DNA of 34,982 nt from JAJFUE01 sp039683515. Its GTDB lineage: Bacteria > Sumerlaeota > Sumerlaeia > MVZB01. The notes beneath the pieces were generated by a model that made no database searches, had not been told where the DNA came from, and saw nothing but the letters and a program-made list of their open reading frames with translations. Shown here piece by piece: positions 22,442 to 30,894 of the stretch. Made by a program: the position numbers and the translations under genes. Each line of letters begins with the position of its first letter. The stretch's first letter is position 1. The stretch covers positions 1 to 34,982 of the forward strand of contig JBDKRG010000057.1 of NCBI GenBank assembly GCA_039683515.1. Reading direction: 5' to 3'.

Positions 22442-25400
22442 TCACGGCTCGTCGACCAAGACTTCGAGCGGCTCGGTCTGCGTGGCGGCGTTGAATTTCA
22501 GGTCGTTCAACTTGTATTCATAGGCGCCGAGGCCGCGCAGCGTGAACCGGCCCTGGCTGTCGGAGCGGGTGTCGGCCCCGCTGATCGGGTCCGAATAAGC
22601 GGTGCGGCCGGGAACCCAGGCGCTGATGTATTGATCCGGGACCGGCTTTCCCGTGCGCCGGTTGCGGACGATCCCGCTGACCGTGTAACCCTTGCGAACC
22701 TCGATGCGCAGCGGCGGGCCGCCCGGCTGCGCGGAGACGACCGCCGGCTGGTAATCCTGGCCGCCGAGGATGCGGACGCTGTATTTCCCCGCCTCGGGAT
22801 TGACCCCTTCAAAGTCGAACTCGCCGTTGTTGTCGGAACGCTTGAAGCCAAATGTGTGCATGGTGTTGGTCGTCCGCCGTTTGAGCCCGAGGTTGATCTG
22901 GATATTTGCGACCGGCTGGCCGGATTCATCAACCACCCGGCCGCGAATCGGTTTGCCGTCGGGGATCTTGATCGTCAGCTCGGCCATCGGGGTCTTTGCG
23001 TCCAGCCGGATGGGATCGCTTTCGACGACCGTGTTTCCCCGCGTGAACCGCGCGGCGTAAGTGGCCTCGAGCGGCAGCGACGGGCTGGCGAACCGGCCGG
23101 GGGCCTGTACGTCGAACTGGTGGTTGGGCGGGAATCCCGAATGATTCTTCGGCAGATCGATCGCTTCGACGAAGACAGAGACCCTGTCGGGCGCCGGTTT
23201 CGGCCCGCTCAGGATTTTGCCGTGGATCATTCCCGCCGGCGTGAGGGGGATCGTCGCTTCGAACGGCCCGTCGCCGGCGGGGACATCGAAGTTTTTCCAA
23301 ATATCAAAGGTGTATCCGACGAGTCCCTTGGGGTCGCAGCGGATCGTCGTCGGGACGGGGACGTCGACCGAGTTCTCGCCCTTGTCCAGGTTCAGCGTGC
23401 GGGACTTTGAATAATTCATCCCCCCGGCTCGGGATTCGACGAATTGAAGATCGAGCAGGCCGTGCGGGGCGGGGCCGCCCTGCGGGACGGCGAATTTAAA
23501 GGCCACGCGACGCTGCGGCCGCGAGGCGACTTCGTTCAGGTCGATCACGTAATCCTCGACCGGAGCCTTGACCTCGACCGACCGATGCAGCGTGATCTTT
23601 TCGCCGTCCTTCGTGACGTCCAGTTCCATCTTGACCTCGCCGGGCCAGGGATCCTGGATCCGGAATAACCCCTCGCCGTTTTGAATCTCGATGGGGATTC
23701 GGATGTTGTTTGTATGGCTCGAGTTGTCGATCCTCAGCGTTCGCGCGTAACTGATCGACGGTTCCTTGCCGAGCATGGCGATCGGCCCGATGATCCGGCC
23801 GCGCAGGTACAATGCCGGCCCGAGCCGCGCCTCGATCCTGCCCGAGGCCGCGTTGACCCGTTCCAGGACCTTCTGTTCGTGGTCGGGCGCATCGACGAGC
23901 AGCCAGTATTTTGAATCCGCGCGGAGCGAGGTGAGCGCGAACTCGCCCTTGTCGTCCGTCGTCGCAAGGACATCACCCGATGCATACGTCATCGGCCATG
24001 TGCCCTCGACGTGGAGCAATCGAATCTGCGCCCAATCGAGCGGCTTGCCGGTTTTCGCGTCGAGCACCACGCCATGGAGCGGCGCCGCCCGCGTCAGCCT
24101 GATTTGTTTCCTGGCGCTCGGGTCGGGCACGAACGGGTCGACTCGCTGGTGTTCAAACCCGGGGGCGAGGAGGTTGACGCTCATGGGGCGCCGGGTGACG
24201 TGCTCGAGCGTGACGATTCCCGCAGCATTGCTGCGCCTGTTTTTCATGCCTGTCCCATCATCGAACCGCGGGCCGACCTGGGCGTCCGCAATCGGTTTGT
24301 TGTCGGGGTCGACGATTTCAAGCTGCGCGCTGAACCCCCGATCGAGCGCGAACTCGACCCGTTGCGGCGTCGGGAAAAGCTGCTCGGGCCGGAGCGTCAC
24401 CTGCGCGGGCGCATATTCCCCCTCCGTGTCGCTGATCGAGATGGTCGTCACCTCGCCCGGGGCTCCGTCGAAATTCACATGAAACAGCGTCTGGGTGCCT
24501 GAAGTGAAGGAAGAGCCTGAGGTGCCCAGTCCCGAAAATGGAGTTTTGACATAGATGTCGAAGCTCTTGGGGACCGGGCCGCCGTCCGTCGTGCGGAGCG
24601 AGCCGACAAAATGCACCAACGACTTGCGCGCTTGCCGCTCTTCGTAATTCGAAGGCGCGGCGCTGGCCTTGATCGTCTCCATCTGCCTGACTTTTTCGGC
24701 GGGAACAAATTTGTGGGCGATGACCTCGACGGCCTTTTCGGTCCCCTTGCCGAGGCACGCCAGCAGGAGCCCCGACAGGCACAGGAGCGTGACGATGCCG
24801 TGCCAGGGCAGGCGCAGGCGCGGGCGGTAGTCGGGGCGCGTCAGGCGCAGGATGCGGTCGAGCAGGCCGCCGTCGCGGCCGCCGGTGAGGGCCGGGAGCG
24901 CCGCCGTCGCGCCCTCGCGCATTTGGATCGCGCATTCGGCGAGGGCCTCGGCGTAATCGGCGCCGCCGCCGAGCGCGGCCGTGGCCAGGGCGTCGCAACA
25001 GGCCTCGCGTTCGCGCCGGATCTGGCGGCTGATCCACCACGCCGCCGGGTTGAAGAACAGGAGCGCCTCGAAGATCAGCTGGACGATGTTGACGAGATAA
25101 TCGTGGCGGCGGATGTGCGCCAGCTCGTGGGCGAGGATCGCCCGGAGCTGCTCGGGCGTGAGCGAAACAAGCGCCGACGCCGGCAGAAGGACGAGCGGCC
25201 TGAAGACGCCCATCGCCGCCGGGACGACGACCCGGTCGCAGATGACGACCCCGACCCGCCGCGCGATCCCGAGCGAGACGCGCAGCGTTTCGGCGACGGC
25301 CTCGATCGTCGGTCCCGCCGCCCGCGACACGCGCCGCAGCCGGCCGGCCCCGGCCAGCAAGGCCGCCGCACGGGCCAGCATCAACGTCGCGCCGGCGAGC

Positions 25401-25780
25401 CACAGCGCCGCGAGCCACGCCGTCCAGTTGGCCCGCCGCGCGGCCGCCTGATCGGTTTGCAGTCCCGCGCTGTCGCGGAATGGTTGCGAAGAAACAGTTG
25501 AATTCTCCTGAGGAGTAACGAGGGAGAATGCAGTTGCCGGGGCGCGCCGATCCGCCTGAAGGGCCGGGCTGCAAACCGACCACGTCATCAGCATGCTCAT
25601 GCATAGCAACGCCATCGAGATCGCCGCCACCGCATAGCGCAAATCCGTTTTGCGCGCGGGAAGAGCCCTGAGCATTGCCGCCAGCGCGGCGGCGATCAGC
25701 GCGCCCTGCCACAGCGAGTGCAGCAGCGCGTGGACGAGACGCGCCCACTCCTGACCGGTGAGGCAATCGAGCGGATTCAT
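22442..25780 (-). CDS. BlaR1-like M56 membrane metallopeptidase with large beta-sandwich sensor region
   Basis: A 1112-residue protein from the ATG at 25780 (AAAGGAAA site; overlaps the repressor gene by 4 nt). The open frame extends 177 codons upstream but those are the repressor gene out of frame. Membrane spans are at about 22-38, 52-68, 121-144, 233-250 and 328-344. The zinc protease motif HELAH is at 218-222, with the third-ligand region EREACCD (257-263). The remaining ~770 residues are predicted extracytoplasmic and hold several carboxypeptidase-regulatory-like or Ig-like units, e.g. LHGVVLDAKTGKPLDWAQI, IRGRVVDESGQPVANIQI and VSGIVRNRRTGKPVPDQYI. BlaR1 of staphylococci instead has a penicillin-binding domain and is about 590 residues. 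It probably cleaves or triggers cleavage of its partner repressor on sensing an unknown envelope signal. Confidence 0.88.
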   Translation of the reverse strand: MNPLDCLTGQEWARLVHALLHSLWQGALIAAALAAMLRALPARKTDLRYAVAAISMALLCMSMLMTWSVCSPALQADRRAPATAFSLVTPQENSTVSSQPFRDSAGLQTDQAAARRANWTAWLAALWLAGATLMLARAAALLAGAGRLRRVSRAAGPTIEAVAETLRVSLGIARRVGVVICDRVVVPAAMGVFRPLVLLPASALVSLTPEQLRAILAHELAHIRRHDYLVNIVQLIFEALLFFNPAAWWISRQIRREREACCDALATAALGGGADYAEALAECAIQMREGATAALPALTGGRDGGLLDRILRLTRPDYRPRLRLPWHGIVTLLCLSGLLLACLGKGTEKAVEVIAHKFVPAEKVRQMETIKASAAPSNYEERQARKSLVHFVGSLRTTDGGPVPKSFDIYVKTPFSGLGTSGSSFTSGTQTLFHVNFDGAPGEVTTISISDTEGEYAPAQVTLRPEQLFPTPQRVEFALDRGFSAQLEIVDPDNKPIADAQVGPRFDDGTGMKNRRSNAAGIVTLEHVTRRPMSVNLLAPGFEHQRVDPFVPDPSARKQIRLTRAAPLHGVVLDAKTGKPLDWAQIRLLHVEGTWPMTYASGDVLATTDDKGEFALTSLRADSKYWLLVDAPDHEQKVLERVNAASGRIEARLGPALYLRGRIIGPIAMLGKEPSISYARTLRIDNSSHTNNIRIPIEIQNGEGLFRIQDPWPGEVKMELDVTKDGEKITLHRSVEVKAPVEDYVIDLNEVASRPQRRVAFKFAVPQGGPAPHGLLDLQFVESRAGGMNYSKSRTLNLDKGENSVDVPVPTTIRCDPKGLVGYTFDIWKNFDVPAGDGPFEATIPLTPAGMIHGKILSGPKPAPDRVSVFVEAIDLPKNHSGFPPNHQFDVQAPGRFASPSLPLEATYAARFTRGNTVVESDPIRLDAKTPMAELTIKIPDGKPIRGRVVDESGQPVANIQINLGLKRRTTNTMHTFGFKRSDNNGEFDFEGVNPEAGKYSVRILGGQDYQPAVVSAQPGGPPLRIEVRKGYTVSGIVRNRRTGKPVPDQYISAWVPGRTAYSDPISGADTRSDSQGRFTLRGLGAYEYKLNDLKFNAATQTEPLEVLVDEP

Positions 25781-26178
25781 TTCGATTTCCTTTCCTGGCC
25801 GCGGCGGCGCTCGGCGAGCACGGATTTGATGGCGGTGATCTCGGCATCGTCCAGGTCGGCGTCGCCGAGAAGCTGCTGGACGGCGGCCGCGCGCGAGCCG
25901 CCGAAGACGTTGCGCACGAGCTGGCGCATGAGGGGGCCGAGCACCTGGCGCCGCGTCACGGCGGGCCGCCAGCGGTGGGCGTGCCCCTCGGTCGAGCGCT
26001 CGAGGAGACCCTTCTTTTCCATGACCTGCATGACGGAGAGCACGGTGGTGTAGGCGCGGCGCTTGCCGTCGGGCATGGCGCCGAGGACCTGCCGCGCGGT
26101 GGCCTGCCCGAGCCGCCACAGGACGGACAGGACCTGGAGCTCGAGATCGGAGGGACGCGGAACCGGCCGGGTTGGCAT
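25777..26178 (-). CDS. BlaI/MecI/CopY-family repressor 1
   Basis: A 133-residue protein with the N-terminal winged helix of the family (SDLELQVLSVLWRLGQATAR, then AYTTVLSVMQVMEKKGLLER) and a C-terminal helical dimerisation part. The ATG at 26178 has AAAGGCGG about 9 nt upstream. The stop overlaps the M56 gene start (ATGA), so the two are coupled. Two matching operator-like dyads lie 23-56 nt upstream of the start. The repressor would be inactivated by proteolysis dependent on the M56 partner, as in BlaI/BlaR1; the target genes beyond its own operon are unknown, and no beta-lactamase is near. Confidence 0.92.
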   Translation of the reverse strand: MPTRPVPRPSDLELQVLSVLWRLGQATARQVLGAMPDGKRRAYTTVLSVMQVMEKKGLLERSTEGHAHRWRPAVTRRQVLGPLMRQLVRNVFGGSRAAAVQQLLGDADLDDAEITAIKSVLAERRRGQERKSK

Positions 26179-26200
26179 GAGAAACAGCCGCCTTTCGATT

Positions 26201-26234
26201 TACTATGAATCTAGTATCTACTAAAATCATAGTA
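26201..26234. promoter_or_regulatory. Double operator TACTA-N6-TAGTA for repressor 1
   Basis: Two copies of TACTA-N6-TAGTA, at 26201-26216 and 26219-26234, lie 18 bp apart centre to centre in an A/T-rich patch before the repressor gene. The second is extended by one pair (CTACTA...TAGTAG). The 18-bp spacing would put two dimers on nearly the same face. The site also lies about 100 nt before the divergent plus-strand gene at 26336, which may be co-regulated. Confidence 0.75.
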
Positions 26235-26335
26235 GGCGGCGCAAGAACTATTTTGCGGGCCGGGCGCCGGCGGGCGGTTGCCGGATCGGTCGGGTCGGTA
26301 TATCTTGGCAATCATCCGGTTTGCGAGGCCGCCGC

Positions 26336-27238
26336 ATGACAACCGACACGTTTCTCGTTGTGTTCTGTCTCGCGCTGATCCTGATGTCCGCCGGGATCGC
26401 GCGCTGGCTTTGGAAGCGGCTGCGGCCGAAACGCAGCCGGTTGCGGGCGATATTCGACACCGCCTACATGACGCTGCTTTGTTTCATCCTGCTGACCATA
26501 CCGATCTTCTTCTTCGTGTTGATCCCCGCGTTGCATTTCACCAGCTATCAGGATTACAAACGGATTTGCCGCAATTTCGAGGCAATGGATGGCGTCAGGC
26601 TGATCGATTCCGGTTACTGGAAGGATATCACTTGCGAGCACCCGTGGGCGACGATCGATGTCAAGGGGAAGGGGATCATCACTTTCCGCAACCTGGACCT
26701 GGACTGCTTCACGAACGCGGCGGAGTTCGGCATCTCGCGCCTCGGGCCGTGGGGATTCGAGATTCGCGGCTATGATCAATACGTCTCGGGCGGGGTGGAG
26801 CCGACGCCGTCAATGATGAGCTGGTTCATCGAGGTCGGGTCCGGTGCGGATTATTCAAAGTTGTTCCCGTTCGAAATCAAAAATGTCCAGGACGTCATCG
26901 GGCACTATGATCAAATGCTCGCGGTCATCGAGACTTGGCCGAAAAAACCCGAAACCAAAGTCTTGATGGTATGCCCGGACCGGTTCCGGTCGGTGCCGAT
27001 CAAGGGCTGGAAATCCAAAGACCCGAATTACGTTCCGCCGCCGGCGACCAACGGCCTGCAGGAGATCCGCGTCAGCATCTTCCGGCAGGATGAAACTAGC
27101 GTCGACCGGGCGTTCGGGTCCGAAGTCAAAGAAGTCATTTCGATGACGAGCCACACGCTTCAAGCGTTGCCAAGAGCGAGTAAAAGTTTTCCGGCCAAAG
27201 GAATCGCCGGCGGGGGCGCCGGCACCACACCGCGATGA
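26336..27238 (+). CDS. Hypothetical two-span membrane protein
   Basis: A 300-residue protein from the ATG of MTTDTFLVVFCLALILM; an upstream in-frame ATG (26321) is less likely. Spans at about 4-22 and 42-65 flank a basic loop, and the rest (from about 66) is a soluble domain with no motif I recognise. Segments such as CEHPWATIDVKGKGIITFRN and WGFEIRGYDQYVSGG suggest beta structure. The last ten or so residues (AGGGAGTTPR) are encoded by the left arm of an intergenic inverted repeat, so the natural C-terminus has probably been changed by that element. It is divergent from the BlaI/M56 operon and shares its operator region, so it may be a target of that repressor (inference). Confidence 0.65.
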   Translation: MTTDTFLVVFCLALILMSAGIARWLWKRLRPKRSRLRAIFDTAYMTLLCFILLTIPIFFFVLIPALHFTSYQDYKRICRNFEAMDGVRLIDSGYWKDITCEHPWATIDVKGKGIITFRNLDLDCFTNAAEFGISRLGPWGFEIRGYDQYVSGGVEPTPSMMSWFIEVGSGADYSKLFPFEIKNVQDVIGHYDQMLAVIETWPKKPETKVLMVCPDRFRSVPIKGWKSKDPNYVPPPATNGLQEIRVSIFRQDETSVDRAFGSEVKEVISMTSHTLQALPRASKSFPAKGIAGGGAGTTPR

Positions 27239-27292
27239 GCAATTCGGTACCGAATAGCTGTTTTCGATGTGGGGCCGGCGCCCCCGCCGGCC
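27205..27292. repeat. Inverted repeat straddling a stop codon
   Basis: 25-nt arms at 27205-27229 (CGCCGGCGGGGGCGCCGGCA...) and 27268-27292 are complementary at 23 of 25 positions. In the middle lies the perfect 14-bp palindrome ATTCGGTACCGAAT (27242-27255). The stop codon of the preceding gene (27236-27238) is inside the element. Confidence 0.75.
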
Positions 27293-27327
27293 ATTCACGC
27301 ATTATTTTTGTCAACCACTCTATGCGT

Positions 27328-27436
27328 CGGTAGGTCGCTTCGGCTCGAAGCGACCTACCGCGTGCGATACAGGCGATGATGTTGGCAATTTCGGCGTTCG
27401 GTTCTGATGTTGCTTCGAGCCGAAGCGACCTACCGG
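27328..27436. repeat. GTAGGTCGCTTCG palindrome and a partial second copy at a stop codon
   Basis: CGGTAGGTCGCTTCG (27328-27342), loop GCT, and its exact partner CGAAGCGACCTACCG (27346-27360) form a perfect 15-bp stem. The right arm recurs at 27421-27435 with the small hairpin GCTTCG-AGC-CGAAGC. In this second copy CTA (27430-27432) is the complement of the TAG stop of the heparinase-type gene. Confidence 0.75.
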
Positions 27437-29871
27437 CTCCAGCCGTTCCCCTCGGCGTCGGCTTTTACAGTCTTGCTTCCGGCCTTGAGCGTGCGGCCGC
27501 CGGCGAGAGTCGCCCAGGCGAGCTCTTCGCCGCGCCAGCAGGCGATCGCCGCGCGGCCGTCCAGCTCGAGCTTGCCCGCCGCGGCCTTGCCCGCCGCCGG
27601 GCTGTGCACGACGACGTAGCGCTCGCCGCCGACCTCGATCGACAGCGCGACCGCTTCCTTGTCGGCCGATTTGACATTGAGCCGCTTCACGTTGATTTTG
27701 GGCGCCTCGGTCCCCTCGTAGGGCAGGTAGATCGTCGTGAAGACCGGCGCCGCCTCGGGGCGCTTGACCTGCAGGTGCGCCCGCACCGGGACGGTTTTGC
27801 CCGGCTTGGGGCTCTGGGTGGTTTCCACGTAATCGAGCGGCTTGATCTGGTCCTCCTCGGCGGGGCTGGTCGAGCGGATCACCGTTGCCCCCTTGGCCCC
27901 GGTCTGGATGGCCAGCAGGCCGCACGGGCGCTTGCCGGGGAACGTCCACGTGGCGACGAGATCGCCGGTCGCCGTCCCCTGCACGGCGTCGCTGAGCGGC
28001 TTGATGGCCTGGGTGGCGGTCATCTTTCCGACGCCCTCGAGCTGGAGCTCGTTGGAGCGGGCGTGGAGCTGCCACGTGAAGCCGGTGAACGTGGTGATCG
28101 TGTCGTCGCCCCACGCGCGGAAGACGTCGACGAGGATCGGCTCGCCCTCCTCCCGCGGCACGAGCGCGATGAACCGCGCGTTCTTGCCCGGCTGGCCGGC
28201 CTCGGCCAGGCGCGCCGCCGGCGTGATCGACCACAGCAGCGCCTCGCCCTTGTCGGGCTGCTCGGCGACCTCGCGGATCGAGTTGTGCGACAGCGGCCCC
28301 TGCTGGTATTTGAGGTAATACTTCGGGTCGTGGATATAGCCCATCTCCGAAATCATTTCCATGCCGCACGCCCACAGGTCCAGGTTCAGGTAGTCGCGGT
28401 GCTTGTGGGCCGGCGGGAAGACTTCGGGTTTGTATTGGCCGTAATCGATGAATGCCATCGTCCGGTCGGCCGTGGTCGCGCGGTCGTCGCGCAGGATCAT
28501 GAGGCCGGCCCCCGTCAGGTGCGCGCTCGTCACGCCGTAGGGCTCGGTGGCCGCCGAGACGTCCATGTTCGGGTCGCGGAAGAACAGGCTGTAGCGGTCG
28601 CCCTTTTCGAGGCCCGCCCCCCAGCGTTTCTTGAGGTAGGCGAGCGCCTTCGGGTCGCGGTAGACCGTCCACGCCAGCTCGGCGTAGTTCTCGGGGCAGG
28701 TGCTGCCGACGTGCGAGTCGTTGACGGCCGGCAGGGTGTCGTTGGGGAAGATTTCGTCGAGCTGCCACGTCCAGCTCTTTTGGAGCAGCCGGCACTTGGG
28801 GTTGGAATAGATGTCGGCGTCCAGGTTGCCGCGGATGATCTCCGGCACGCCGACCCAGTTCACGAACGACTGCTTCTGGTAGTCGGCCGATCCCTGGTAG
28901 AACGTTCCGTCCTCAAAAATGACGCCGTTGGCCGGGTCGAACATCTCCTCGAACGTGTTGACCATCAGCTTGAGCGTGGCGTCGTCGCCCAGGAGCGCCC
29001 CGGCGGCCGTGAGCGCCCACCATTTGTGGCCCTGGTCCTGGATCTGGTAGGTTGCGAACAGCGGGCCCTTGCGCCCCAGCGGGTCGGTCGTGTTCTGGTA
29101 GCCGGCGAGGTAGAAGTCGCGCATGTTCTCGACCAGGTCGCGGTCGATCTTGGCGCACTGGTCTTTCGAGAGCGCGCCCGATTCATGGATCAGGTCGTAG
29201 GCTTGCAACATTTTCTTGTTGGTCTGGCCGTCGAAGTAGGACCAGCCGTTGATGCGCGAGTAATACGGGTGCGGCGGTCGCAGGCGAAAAACCTGGCTCG
29301 TGCTGTTGGTGTTCTTGTAGCCCTTGTAGACCTCGGCGAAGCGCTCGATGACGGCGGCGGCCTTCTCGGCGTAGCGCTTGTCCCCCTCGATCTGGTAGAC
29401 GATGCCGGCCGCGTCGACGCCGGCGACGATGTAGATCAACCGCCGCGAGCGGATCACGGAGTTGACGTTCTCGCCCTCGGGGGCGCTTTCATCGAGCTTG
29501 AACTCGGTGCCGCAGTTCTTGCAACGCAGGGTGTCGAGATTCTCGCCGATCAGGTCCGCGTACGCCGGCGGAAACAGGAAGTACTGGCCGTCCTTCGGGC
29601 ATTTGAAGTGCGAGATGGGGGTCTTGTCGGAGATGAACGCGCGGATCTGGTCGCGGTCGAGCTTGAGCAGGTAATTGGCGCTCTTCTTGATCGCGGCGTA
29701 TTCCTTTTTCGCCCATTCGTGCCTGGCGATGTTTTCCTTGGCCCGGGCGATCTCGGCCGGCTTGTACATCGTGCACGGGTAGCCGATCTTCGAGGCCGCC
29801 GTCGCCGGCAGGGCGAGAATGATGCTGAAGACAACGAACAGGATGGACAGTACCGAGCGTCGCGTGTTCAT
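27430..29871 (-). CDS. Secreted heparinase II/III-type polysaccharide lyase-like protein
   Basis: An 813-residue protein with a Sec signal peptide (MNTRRSVLSILFVVFSIILALPATAA). The order of parts suits a polysaccharide lyase: an alpha-barrel-like region with repeated helices (about 30-430, including PPHPYYSRINGWSYFDGQ and ALTAAGALLGDDA), then a heparinase II/III-like beta-sheet part with KHRDYLNLDLWACGMEMISE (resembling the HGHxDxLSfxL signature) and GPLSHNSIREV (resembling HNTV). A cysteine-containing pair of segments (HFKCPKDGQ, LRCKNCGTEF) may bind a metal and is seen in relatives with an inserted ribbon. The substrate (uronic-acid polymer) cannot be told. A single gene with a candidate promoter and GGAGG site; its stop codon lies in a palindromic element. 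Confidence 0.82.
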   Translation of the reverse strand: MNTRRSVLSILFVVFSIILALPATAASKIGYPCTMYKPAEIARAKENIARHEWAKKEYAAIKKSANYLLKLDRDQIRAFISDKTPISHFKCPKDGQYFLFPPAYADLIGENLDTLRCKNCGTEFKLDESAPEGENVNSVIRSRRLIYIVAGVDAAGIVYQIEGDKRYAEKAAAVIERFAEVYKGYKNTNSTSQVFRLRPPHPYYSRINGWSYFDGQTNKKMLQAYDLIHESGALSKDQCAKIDRDLVENMRDFYLAGYQNTTDPLGRKGPLFATYQIQDQGHKWWALTAAGALLGDDATLKLMVNTFEEMFDPANGVIFEDGTFYQGSADYQKQSFVNWVGVPEIIRGNLDADIYSNPKCRLLQKSWTWQLDEIFPNDTLPAVNDSHVGSTCPENYAELAWTVYRDPKALAYLKKRWGAGLEKGDRYSLFFRDPNMDVSAATEPYGVTSAHLTGAGLMILRDDRATTADRTMAFIDYGQYKPEVFPPAHKHRDYLNLDLWACGMEMISEMGYIHDPKYYLKYQQGPLSHNSIREVAEQPDKGEALLWSITPAARLAEAGQPGKNARFIALVPREEGEPILVDVFRAWGDDTITTFTGFTWQLHARSNELQLEGVGKMTATQAIKPLSDAVQGTATGDLVATWTFPGKRPCGLLAIQTGAKGATVIRSTSPAEEDQIKPLDYVETTQSPKPGKTVPVRAHLQVKRPEAAPVFTTIYLPYEGTEAPKINVKRLNVKSADKEAVALSIEVGGERYVVVHSPAAGKAAAGKLELDGRAAIACWRGEELAWATLAGGRTLKAGSKTVKADAEGNGWSR

Positions 29872-29907
29872 GACAAAAAAGCCTCCGCCAAAATAATTTG
29901 AAAACCC

Positions 29908-29936
29908 ACTCTACAGGAGCGGGTCGGAATCGGCAA
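29908..29936 (-). promoter_or_regulatory. Candidate promoter of the heparinase-type gene
   Basis: On the minus strand TTGCCG (29931-29936), a 17-nt spacer and TAGAGT (29908-29913), about 35 nt before the start codon. A dyad CCACA-AG-TGTGG (29967-29978) lies further upstream and could be a regulator site. Confidence 0.45.
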
Positions 29937-30002
29937 GTTGTTCGGCGGCGTTATCTATACAAGGCGCCACAAGTGTGGTGTCTAAGAAATTCCTAAGAAT
30001 CT

Positions 30003-30404
30003 AGCCCGCTTGAGCGGGCTGAACGGGTTGCCACCGGCTTCAGCCGGCGGTTCAAGGCTTTTAATCTTATTCGAGCCGGCTTGAGCCGCATCATGATTGA
30101 AAGCTGTTTCTGGGACGCCACAATAGGTTTGCGCATGCAGGGTGAATTCTTGGCGATCCTGGCGTATCGAACTAGAAACTGGAAACTCCGAACTCGAAAC
30201 ATGAGACAATGAATCTCATCTTTACGATGCGCAATGATGATTGGCGCCGGGTGTGGTTTGTCAGCCTCAAATATGTCGTCTTTCCGGTCGCATGTGAACC
30301 GCGTCAGCGGTTCGATCCCCAAGGCGGGGGGTGGTTGGGCGAGCTTGCGAGCCGAACCTACCCCCGGTGCCATCGCATGGCAACCAGAACCGGTTTACCG
30401 GTTC
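30003..30404. repeat. Intergenic cluster of short palindromes
   Basis: AGCCCGCT-TG-AGCGGGCT (30003-30020), then a GCCACCGGCT/AGCCGGCGG hairpin. GAACCGCGTCAGCGGTTC (30296-30313) and GAACCGGTTTACCGGTTC (30387-30404) are identical to the hairpins at 19766-19783 and 19852-19869. Between these two are GGTTGGGCGAGC/GCGAGCCGAACC and TGCCAT-CG-ATGGCA-type hairpins. No coding sequence is supported in 29980-30487. Confidence 0.7.
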
Positions 30405-30487
30405 GATCATGAATCTGCCGCCATTTTTCACACGAACGCATCTCGATATTTCAAGGCCGACACTCTACTGGCGGCCCGAACCGGCCG

Positions 30488-30838
30488 CTACCGGATGTTG
30501 CACGTCGACCGGTACGTTTGGATCCGGGCGGCCCGATCGGGGGTCACCTCGCGGGCGTTGCGCCAGGCGGGGGCGAGCGCGGCCGGGTCGGGCGAGGCGT
30601 CGGCGTCGATCCGGCAGGTGGAGCGGTAGTATTCGAGGTAGCCGGCGTCGCCCGGGGCATGCTCGCCCGAGACGGCCATGCTCCGCGGGTCGGTCGGCGG
30701 CGCGGCGGGTTGAGCGGCCGGAGGGACGGGCGGCGTTCCCCCGCCGGCGTTCTGGCGCCGATCGGCGCCCGCGCAAGCGGTGGTGGCCGCGGCCAGGGCG
30801 GCCGCGAGCAGGCAGGTTGTGAGAGTTTTGGCGTTCAT
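30488..30838 (-). CDS. Small Cys/Pro-rich putative lipoprotein
   Basis: A 116-residue protein from the ATG at 30838, which has a strong AAAGGAGG. The N-terminus (MNAKTLTTCLLAAALAAATT) is a signal peptide ending at TTAC, a weak lipobox with Cys22. A Gly/Pro/Ala-rich linker follows. The C-terminal half has a short internal repeat, YYRSTCRI and TYRSTCNI about 38 residues apart, the only two other mature cysteines, which may form a disulfide. No family is recognised. It lies downstream of a TetR gene in the same direction, with a copy of the same dyad in its leader, so it is probably a TetR target. An envelope role is inferred. Confidence 0.65.
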   Translation of the reverse strand: MNAKTLTTCLLAAALAAATTACAGADRRQNAGGGTPPVPPAAQPAAPPTDPRSMAVSGEHAPGDAGYLEYYRSTCRIDADASPDPAALAPAWRNAREVTPDRAARIQTYRSTCNIR

Positions 30839-30859
30839 TCCGATGCCTCCTTTAAAAAA

Positions 30860-30871
30860 CCGACCAGACGG
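30860..30871 (-). promoter_or_regulatory. TetR operator-like dyad before the lipoprotein gene
   Basis: CCGACCAGACGG, an imperfect copy (one mismatch) of the dyad at 31467-31478; conserved context is AC followed by CGACCAG. It ends 21 nt before the lipoprotein start, the same distance as the copy before tetR. Confidence 0.6.
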
Positions 30872-30894
30872 ATTGTTTCTTCTCAAAAAGGGGG

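Noticed and set aside
25781..26311. N-terminal extension of the M56 protein into the repressor gene
   Set aside because: The extension is Arg/Pro/Ala-rich out-of-frame translation of the BlaI gene; the ATG at 25780 has a ribosome binding site and gives a normal M56 start.
27376..29901. 841-codon open frame antisense to the heparinase-type gene
   Set aside because: Same shadow effect; the minus-strand protein has a signal peptide, promoter and ribosome binding site.
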